DNA of 55,009 bases from Campylobacterota bacterium (lineage in GTDB: Bacteria > Campylobacterota > Campylobacteria > Campylobacterales > Sulfurovaceae): assembly GCA_003252535.1 (NCBI GenBank), contig QKDN01000033.1:1-55009 (forward strand). Reading direction: 5' to 3'. This document shows positions 49,727 through 55,009 of the stretch, one piece after another. Each line of letters begins with the position of its first letter. Positions within the stretch are counted from its first letter, which is position 1. Below the pieces are notes generated by a model. It worked only from the letters and a program-made list of their open reading frames with translations. It ran no database searches and was not told where the DNA came from. Made by a program: the position numbers and the translations under genes.

Positions 49727-51236
49727 CTTTTTCCTCCATTATGTGTGATACCGTCTTCAGCCTCAATAGCTTCATTTTTTCCTTGTATAGCTCATCTAGT
49801 ATGCTGAGGTATTTTTGTGTTCTTGAAGCATCCTGTATCTGCATCGCAACGGATAGCATTTCATGTGCGCTCTTTTCTGCCGTGCTGATATTGTTGAGTT
49901 GGATTTCGCTGTTTATCGCTCCAACCCCTGTGTTGATGCTGATTGAGAAGAGAAGCCTTTTTGACCTGTCTGCCTCATAGAGCAATGGGTTCGTGTCGTA
50001 CTTGTAGAGGAGTATGACTATCCTTGCTATCATCGGCTCAAAGAAGCTCTCATTTAACGATCTGATAATGTCCTCGATTACACTGTTGCCCTCCTGTGTT
50101 AAGATTGATACACCTGTCGCCGTCTGGTTGAGGTTCGCCTTATCGTTCATACCCTGGTTGTACTTTGTGATACCGCTCACCTCCTGCATCTCGCCGTCGA
50201 TCCTGTCGGCGTTGTACATAGACTGATTGATGTCAGGTACTGGTATCTCTTTCACCTCCTTGAGATTTGATACAGACACCTTTTTCCTATTTGCGAGCAG
50301 ATCGGCTTCGCTTAGACCTGAAGCTTTTGTTGCAAGGTAGCTTGGATTTAACTGTCTGTCGATCATGTCTATCTGCTGATTTCTGGCAATTGTGTACTCC
50401 TCCTGGAGCGGAACCATAGACTCTATGAAGCTTCCTCCGTAAGCCTCTACAGAATTCTGCTCATCGATACCTACGAACTGAGGCTCAACATTTCCTATGA
50501 TGAACGGCAGACCATCCTTGAGCTTACGGTCAATAGAGATGATCTCATCGTTTGGAAGAACTGTAGACACATACCAGTTCCCATCCTTGAGCCTGTAAAC
50601 ATCCCTCACCTCGACCCTTGAGGCATCACCGAGGTCAACGCTTGAAACCATACTCGTATCATAGTCGCCTATGAAGTTTTTCCACGCCTGTTTACGACCA
50701 TATTGAGCTTTTAGCTTCCCGATTGTGGTGGTGACACGGTGCACACAGTACTGGATATCAAAGTGATTTTCAGCATTTGGATCGAGGTGTAAGTCTTTTA
50801 TCTTTACCCTGTTTACCCTCAGTCCATTTTTCCAGTACACCTTTGCGTATGGCGTACCGTAGACAAGAGAATCGATCACTGACGGCTTGAGTCTGGTGTA
50901 CAGGTTGATCTTTTTTGTAGTCCACTCGTTAAGCAGGGCCTGTACCCTGCCATACAAGGTGAGATCATCGTCGGTTGCCGGGAGTATCTTCGCAAACTCG
51001 TCGCTCTCAAAGTAGGTTTTCATTACGGATATTGCGACCCTCCTCACCTTTGCCTTGATGATCTTTGGTGCAATATGGCTCTTCCTCCTCGTCCTGAGGC
51101 TATCGATGAGCTCCTGCGTGAGCGTGTTTGTGTACCCGTTCTCAAGGCGTATGAATTGATCCTTGTATGCCTCATACCCTTTCTTAGCCTCATCAACCAT
51201 ATCGAGTATCAATCTCTTTGTTTCATCGTTACCCAT
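49716..51236 (-). CDS. Portal protein
   Basis: The 506-residue protein follows the terminase genes and has portal features: an N-terminal helix, DPNAENHFDIQYCVHR in the wing, a YGGSFIESMVPLQEEYTIARNQQIDMIDRQLNPSYL stem-helix region, and the later VSGITKYNQGMN and TATGVSILTQEGNSVIEDI helices (crown). It resembles portals of P22/podovirus type. Twelve copies form the DNA channel at one capsid vertex and bind the terminase. ATG overlaps the upstream gene by 8 bp. Confidence 0.75.
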   Translation of the reverse strand: MGNDETKRLILDMVDEAKKGYEAYKDQFIRLENGYTNTLTQELIDSLRTRRKSHIAPKIIKAKVRRVAISVMKTYFESDEFAKILPATDDDLTLYGRVQALLNEWTTKKINLYTRLKPSVIDSLVYGTPYAKVYWKNGLRVNRVKIKDLHLDPNAENHFDIQYCVHRVTTTIGKLKAQYGRKQAWKNFIGDYDTSMVSSVDLGDASRVEVRDVYRLKDGNWYVSTVLPNDEIISIDRKLKDGLPFIIGNVEPQFVGIDEQNSVEAYGGSFIESMVPLQEEYTIARNQQIDMIDRQLNPSYLATKASGLSEADLLANRKKVSVSNLKEVKEIPVPDINQSMYNADRIDGEMQEVSGITKYNQGMNDKANLNQTATGVSILTQEGNSVIEDIIRSLNESFFEPMIARIVILLYKYDTNPLLYEADRSKRLLFSISINTGVGAINSEIQLNNISTAEKSAHEMLSVAMQIQDASRTQKYLSILDELYKEKMKLLRLKTVSHIMEEKDEQ

Positions 51237-51696
51237 CAGTATCCTTTATCTTGTTGATTATAAATCTTGCTTTGTACCTCGACACGCCGACCGCTGCCAT
51301 GATCTGATCCTCGCTCCAGCCGGAAGCAGCCAAATCTTCAACGATCAATGTTTCAACTATTCGTTTTGATACCGGGATCGGGGTACTGTAATCAGTGGCG
51401 TTGTTGACAATATCAAAGAAGTCACCTGATATCATCGCATATCGCTTGAAGCTGTCTGATATCTTGAAGCTGTCCTTGCGCGACATATAGTATGTGACCG
51501 GGATCATCTCTCTTATCTGCCTTGGAGTGAAGCCAAGTTCTTTGAGAATGTAGACTGCAAAGGCATTTGCCTGTTGCTTCTTGGCAGACACTTTCATATC
51601 TCCATGCTCGCACACAGCCTTGTACACCTTGAGTAGATCATTTCCGAACATTTCCCTGATAGCCGATCTGTTGACTTCTCGTGTTGATATCACCAT
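51229..51696 (-). CDS. Helix-turn-helix protein between terminase and portal
   Basis: The 155-residue product has two likely helix-turn-helix segments, FTPRQIREMIPVTYYMSR at about 54-71 and WSEDQIMAAVGVSRYKARFI at about 126-145. It could be a DNA-binding packaging helper or a late-gene regulator; its position does not decide. It overlaps the terminase gene by 7 bp and the portal by 8 bp. No family name can be given. Confidence 0.5.
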   Translation of the reverse strand: MVISTREVNRSAIREMFGNDLLKVYKAVCEHGDMKVSAKKQQANAFAVYILKELGFTPRQIREMIPVTYYMSRKDSFKISDSFKRYAMISGDFFDIVNNATDYSTPIPVSKRIVETLIVEDLAASGWSEDQIMAAVGVSRYKARFIINKIKDTDG

Positions 51697-53090
51697 ACAC
51701 CCCCTGCGTGGCTGTATGGTGTGGCGGATATGGAGGCACCGTATAGATCGTACTCCTCTTCGTAAACAGACTCGTCGTAGATCATCGTGTTCATAGATAT
51801 TGCGAAAGCATCAGCTTTGTCCGGCGATCTTCCCAAATCTTTCTTGATCTGCTTCTTATCAACAAGCTGAATCTTTCCGTAGGTGTTTATGAAATACCTC
51901 TGAGCCATGAGCTCCCCTACGAGTTCATCGTCATCAGGAAGCTTTGCATCTTCAAGAGCCTCTTCAAGCTTGTAGTACCACTCTGCTCTCTTATTCTGGT
52001 AGGTATCCGAGTCATCAGCCGTGTGAGATGCTTTGACCCCGATCACAATATCAAGCCCTGCCTCATGGCACACAGACGGTAGACCGCTACCAAGTCCGAT
52101 TGCATCAACGAAGATCACCGACGGCTTCCTCACCGATCGGTTATACTCGTATAGTAGCCACCCCTTGAGCGTTGCAAGGTCGGCTCCCTCTTTGGTTTTA
52201 ACCTCGTAGAAGTGAAGCCCCTTTCTCTTTACAAGGACAGACTTATCATCCCCGAAGTCTGCTACATCAAGAGCCCACACCTCAGCACCGCTTGAGTCAA
52301 ATTGCTCATTTTGCTGAGCGTCTTCAATCTTATCGAGAGAGAAAACAGCGTCTGAGCTCTGTTTCGGGAAGTCACCTTTGACCCTTACCCGGTACACATC
52401 GCTATTTTCACCGTACTGCCTCTTCTTTTCAGCGATCCACGCCTTTGATACATTCTTCGAGTTTTCAGCGTTGAACTGGTAAACGCTCCACTGCCATCGA
52501 TTTTTGTGGTGAGAATCGTAGAAATACCCCTCTACTCTGGTTGGGTTCGCCGTCATTACAACAAATGATCCGTCCGTGGTTAGCGCACCCTCGACAACCT
52601 CGAAGATATTTTGTGGGATACCTGAAGCCTCGTCTATTATGAATAGGATATTGGTAGCGTGAAACCCCTGCAATGCTTCAGGCTGATCTTTACGGGCGGT
52701 TCTTGCAACGGCAAAGTTGCCATTCTCGAAGTCAACCCTTTCGGACTTGATATCTACCTCTTTTTTCAACTGGAGCGGCAGCTTATCGCGCCATTTGCGT
52801 ATCTCGGGTAGCAGTAGATCGTAAAGCTGAGGTGCGGCGGGGGCGGTCATCGGTATCTTTGCATCATCTTTGAATAGCCCCCACCACAGGATGATCCATG
52901 AGAGCATCGAAGTTTTACCAGTACCGTGACCGGATCGTATCGATATCTTGCGCTCACCATTGTCTATATCGTTGAGTACAGTTTCCTGGTCCTCTGTAGG
53001 CTCAGCCTTGAGCATCATTACAACGAAGAACCGTATGCTCTTTGAAGCAGCCATCAGCAGTAGCTTATCCTCACTGTTGAGCTTAGCCAT
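51690..53090 (-). CDS. terL: Terminase large subunit
   Basis: The 466-residue protein has the packaging ATPase motifs: Walker A SGHGTGKT (residues 53-60), Walker B ILFIIDEASG with catalytic D153/E154, and the coupling segment VVMTANPTRVEGYFYDSHH. The C-terminal RNase H-like nuclease includes WALDVADFGDDKS (about 266-278) and IFVDAIGLGSG (about 325-335) for metal-binding acidic residues. It powers DNA entry and cuts the concatemer. It overlaps the small-subunit gene by 8 bp. Confidence 0.92.
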   Translation of the reverse strand: MAKLNSEDKLLLMAASKSIRFFVVMMLKAEPTEDQETVLNDIDNGERKISIRSGHGTGKTSMLSWIILWWGLFKDDAKIPMTAPAAPQLYDLLLPEIRKWRDKLPLQLKKEVDIKSERVDFENGNFAVARTARKDQPEALQGFHATNILFIIDEASGIPQNIFEVVEGALTTDGSFVVMTANPTRVEGYFYDSHHKNRWQWSVYQFNAENSKNVSKAWIAEKKRQYGENSDVYRVRVKGDFPKQSSDAVFSLDKIEDAQQNEQFDSSGAEVWALDVADFGDDKSVLVKRKGLHFYEVKTKEGADLATLKGWLLYEYNRSVRKPSVIFVDAIGLGSGLPSVCHEAGLDIVIGVKASHTADDSDTYQNKRAEWYYKLEEALEDAKLPDDDELVGELMAQRYFINTYGKIQLVDKKQIKKDLGRSPDKADAFAISMNTMIYDESVYEEEYDLYGASISATPYSHAGGVW

Positions 53091-53688
53091 TGTCTACCTC
53101 TACAGTATCCACATCGATGAATTTCTCAGGCTCATCGCGGGTCATCCTGAAGTTCTCAAGCAGTTGCTGCACATCGTCATCGGTTACCGAACTGTCATTC
53201 TTGATCTGGTCGCGAACCGATACGGTGACATTGAGATCGACCTGAGCACGGAACATATCTATCGACTTACCGAGGAGCTCAAGTACCCTGGTCCTGTCGT
53301 TGAGAGATATTTGTACCGACTCTTCAACACCAAACTCCGTATCTTTTTTGGAGAGCTTTATGGACTTAACCATAAGGGCAGTGTAGGAGTCGATATCTTC
53401 CCTGACCTTTCCTGTTGCAGGATCGATGATATCAAAGACGCTTGTGGTACTCATGGCGTTCAGCCTGGCGATCACATCGGCACTTGTTACCTGTATCGTT
53501 TTCTTTGCCTGTTCTCTGAGCTTTTTGAGCCTTGAGGATACCAGTGGAGTGTCAAGTAGCTTTATCGCTTTGTGAGGCGAATCTACCCCGAAAGCTTCCT
53601 TGTATGAGCGTGACAGGTTGTTGGTTGCAAAGTAAGTCTCGATGAACTTCTCTTCCCGTGGCGATAGTACTTTGCGAGTTTGTGACAT
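53083..53688 (-). CDS. terS: Terminase small subunit
   Basis: From ATG 53688 (AGAGAGATACGG before it), the 201-residue product begins LSPREEKFIETYFATNNLSRSY, the helix-turn-helix DNA-binding start of Terminase_2 type small subunits, followed by a helical oligomerisation part and a C-terminal tail (VTDDDVQQLLENFRMTRDEPEK) that probably contacts TerL. It recognises the phage DNA end for packaging. The frame is open 36 codons further upstream, but that part carries no family similarity and lacks a ribosome-binding site. Confidence 0.8.
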   Translation of the reverse strand: MSQTRKVLSPREEKFIETYFATNNLSRSYKEAFGVDSPHKAIKLLDTPLVSSRLKKLREQAKKTIQVTSADVIARLNAMSTTSVFDIIDPATGKVREDIDSYTALMVKSIKLSKKDTEFGVEESVQISLNDRTRVLELLGKSIDMFRAQVDLNVTVSVRDQIKNDSSVTDDDVQQLLENFRMTRDEPEKFIDVDTVEVDNG

Positions 53689-54610
53689 CCGTATCTCTCT
53701 ATGCTTCTTATTGGCTAAAATAATCCATCCGTAGATGAGTTGTTTTAGCCCCCGTAGGGGCGAGCGATTTCCTTGAGCCTTGCGATCAAAGATCATGGCT
53801 AACCATAATCGATATGCTTTAGAGTTCTCATCTCGAACTCCAGGCTACTCCTTGCTTGAACATCGGTCGCTATGAACACCCTGCTACGAATGTAGTAGTA
53901 TGATAAAAGCGAGACCAGATGTCTTTTGAAAAATGACCACATTCTATATCATTAAAATAATCTTAAAGTGTTCAGACCAAAACCGCAAAATTTTATTGGG
54001 GTAGAGGTGGGATAATATATAGATTTTCCGCAAAATCTCGGGGGGGGTGGGGTGGGTGCATCTACCGGGCGCGAATCTCTGCACAGTGGTACAAAGTGGC
54101 TTAAATAAGTGGTATATCTACACGCATACGCACACAAACCACCTAAAATACGGGCTTATCTATGCAAGTGTGAATCCCTAGACAAGAATAACACAACCAA
54201 AGAGCAGGCAAGCAGGGGGCAAAGATCAGCCCCGGGACGATCCCCACACGCACACGCGCACGGAAACAAAAACTTTTGCCCTCGCTGATACGGTTCCTTT
54301 CCCTCTATCCTCTCAAGCCAAAAGCCCCCAAAGCTTTAACCCTCGAAGCCCTTAAACCTCTAAGTCAAAGCGCACCTTTAACCCTGGTCCCGCCAAGATC
54401 GTCACCCCGAAAAGCAAAACTTTCCCCATACTTCTTAAGATATGTATAGTTACTCTATAAGTAATCAACACTTACAAAACTTATTATCAGAACTTTAAAC
54501 GAACACGGGGAGAGGAGAGAACGGACACGAACCGAGACGAAAGAGCCCGACTTCCTTAACCCCCTTTCCCCCTTGTGAAAGTATATGATATGCCGCTGGC
54601 TCTGGCACTG
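53689..54610. other. Noncoding phage region with a G-run and direct repeats
   Basis: No convincing gene is seen in about 0.9 kb on either strand, unusual in so compact a phage. It holds a four-tract G-run (54040-54056; tracts of 8, 4 and 3 G split by single T) able to form a quadruplex, two direct copies of CTTTAACCCT (54334-54343, 54376-54385), two CCGCAAAAT copies flanking the G-run, and an AT-rich stretch near 54425-54490 that could hold the late leftward promoter. A packaging (pac/cos) or replication site is plausible. Confidence 0.5.
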
Positions 54611-54628
54611 GTTGATATATATTGCAAC
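54611..54628. promoter_or_regulatory. Operator-like palindrome 1
   Basis: GTTGATATATATTGCAAC is an 18-bp imperfect palindrome of the form GTTG-N10-CAAC, with ATATAT in the centre shared with the second site 51 bp to its right. Confidence 0.5.
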
Positions 54629-54679
54629 TTCGTAACCTGCCGTTTAAGTCGCTTTGCCTGTGGGATCGTCTGTTATGTA

Positions 54680-54697
54680 GTTGCAATATATGGCAAC
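54680..54697. promoter_or_regulatory. Operator-like palindrome 2
   Basis: GTTGCAATATATGGCAAC is an 18-bp palindrome with one mismatched pair. It contains the exact complement of ATATATTGCAAC from site 1. A third half-copy, TTGCAATAT, begins at 54781. Paired sites like these usually bind a dimeric phage repressor. Confidence 0.6.
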
Positions 54698-54803
54698 ATT
54701 AAAAGCCTAACTTTGGCTCTAAGCTTAAATTCTATAAATTTGCCTATATATAGTATGCGCGAAAAGAAATTTCACTAAATTTGCAATATTTTTAAAAAAG
54801 CAC

Positions 54804-54833
54804 TTGACAAACTCACAAATCTTGTGATATACT
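54804..54833 (+). promoter_or_regulatory. Strong rightward phage promoter with internal operator
   Basis: A consensus TTGACA (54804-54809), an 18-bp spacer and an extended -10 TGA-TATACT (54828-54833). The spacer is filled by TCACAA-ATC-TTGTGA (54813-54827), a perfect 6-bp-arm palindrome, the ideal place for a repressor to block RNA polymerase. It reads out of the window and would drive early or lysogeny genes. Confidence 0.75.
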
Positions 54834-54843
54834 TCGTTTAACA

Positions 54844-54996
54844 GTTGGATTTAACAACTCCAACGCGATCTTTAACAAATAAAAATAAGTTTTCCGGCTC
54901 TGTCTAGCAAATAGCACTTTGAGGAGTGTTACCTGGTAGACAATTAGAGGCGAAACGGCGGTAACCGTTTCTGTGGCTTGGTTTGGTACCCGAGCC
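54844..54996 (+). other. Structured leader of the rightward transcript
   Basis: Downstream of the promoter no start codon with a ribosome-binding site appears for over 160 bp. Three hairpins can form: GTTGGA/TCCAAC (54844-54864), GAAACGG/CCGTTTC (54952-54971) and GGCTTGG/CCCGAGCC (54975-54996). It may be an antitermination or attenuation leader or a small RNA; it runs to within 13 bases of the window edge. Confidence 0.5.
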
Positions 54997-55009
54997 TTTG
55001 CAAAAGACA

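Larger units (their letters stand above)
28806..55009 (-). mobile_element. Prophage, late half (continues past the window)
   Basis: GC content drops at about 28.8 kb, and all 28 genes from there to 53.7 kb run on the minus strand with overlapping starts and stops. The order is terminase, portal, scaffold, capsid, connector, fibres, ejection proteins, lysis. The left border is the 20-bp tRNA-like fragment at 28806-28825. No integrase, repressor or replication gene is in the window, so the other end lies to the right. SU10-type capsid, no tape measure and large ejection-type proteins point to a podovirus-like particle. Confidence 0.85.

Noticed and set aside
53800-53880. tRNA-like GAGTTCGAGATGAGAACTC hairpin
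   Set aside because: It forms a simple hairpin but no acceptor, D or anticodon arm can be drawn around it.
53952-54137. Possible 61-codon minus-strand gene across the G-run
   Set aside because: Cys/Pro-rich nonsense-like sequence created by the G-run; no ribosome-binding site.
54575-54778. Possible small plus-strand gene of 67 codons
   Set aside because: It runs across the operator palindromes and has no family match or good ribosome-binding site.
28880-54833. CRISPR array or diversity-generating retroelement in the prophage
   Set aside because: No regularly spaced repeats, no reverse transcriptase and no template/variable repeat pair were seen; the coiled-coil duplication is a simple protein repeat.

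Overview
The window joins a GC-rich bacterial chromosome segment (about 1-28.7 kb) to the late half of a prophage (about 28.8-55 kb). The host looks like a member of the Campylobacterota. The basis is its gene content (MetF-like, HemH, MnmA, a BFD-like small protein, a periplasmic-sensor diguanylate cyclase) and promoters that show good -10 boxes without clear -35 boxes. This is an inference, and species and genus cannot be read from the sequence.

Chromosomal part: a truncated membrane protein with a zinc-protease HEAGH motif lies at the left edge, then metF, whose stop codon sits inside a short inverted-repeat element. A tight operon follows, serB - class II aldolase - lsrK (AI-2 kinase homologue). 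Next come a kelch beta-propeller protein, a small membrane protein, and a strikingly AT-rich LRR-ROC-COR (ROCO) GTPase that looks horizontally acquired. Further on are an exported protein, a DUF6765-like protein, an SDR-lipocalin pair, ferrochelatase, and a diguanylate cyclase converging on a Na+/H+-antiporter-like protein with a degenerate GGDEF tail. An HMA metal-binding protein, an RND pump encoded as two half-proteins, a VCBS/FG-GAP-like exported protein, a YfcH-like epimerase, a rhodanese, a BFD-like protein, an LprI-like protein, an SDR, mnmA and rnpB complete the part. Several short inverted-repeat elements lie between genes, and a fragment of an AAA-ATPase-like gene survives at 22.7 kb.

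Prophage part: 110 bp beyond rnpB is a 20-bp piece identical in form to a tRNA 3' end (T-loop to CCA, minus strand), best read as the attachment-site duplicate. From there a compact minus-strand late operon, read right to left, encodes terminase small and large subunits, an HTH protein, portal, a small unknown, a DUF2829/Tad2-like protein (possible anti-Thoeris), a scaffold-like protein, an SU10-type major capsid protein, a connector, fibre-like and unknown structural proteins, a 1560-residue ejection-type polyprotein with a zincin motif, and a spanin-like/holin/endolysin lysis set. No tape-measure or sheath gene is seen, so a podovirus-like virion is inferred. Inside the operon, a repeated promoter-like motif precedes hairpins that enclose ribosome-binding sites, including that of the capsid gene. 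The last 1.3 kb is noncoding regulatory DNA with paired palindromes and a strong rightward promoter whose spacer is a palindrome. Its transcript has a structured leader. The integrase and repressor, and the intact tRNA, should lie beyond the right edge.
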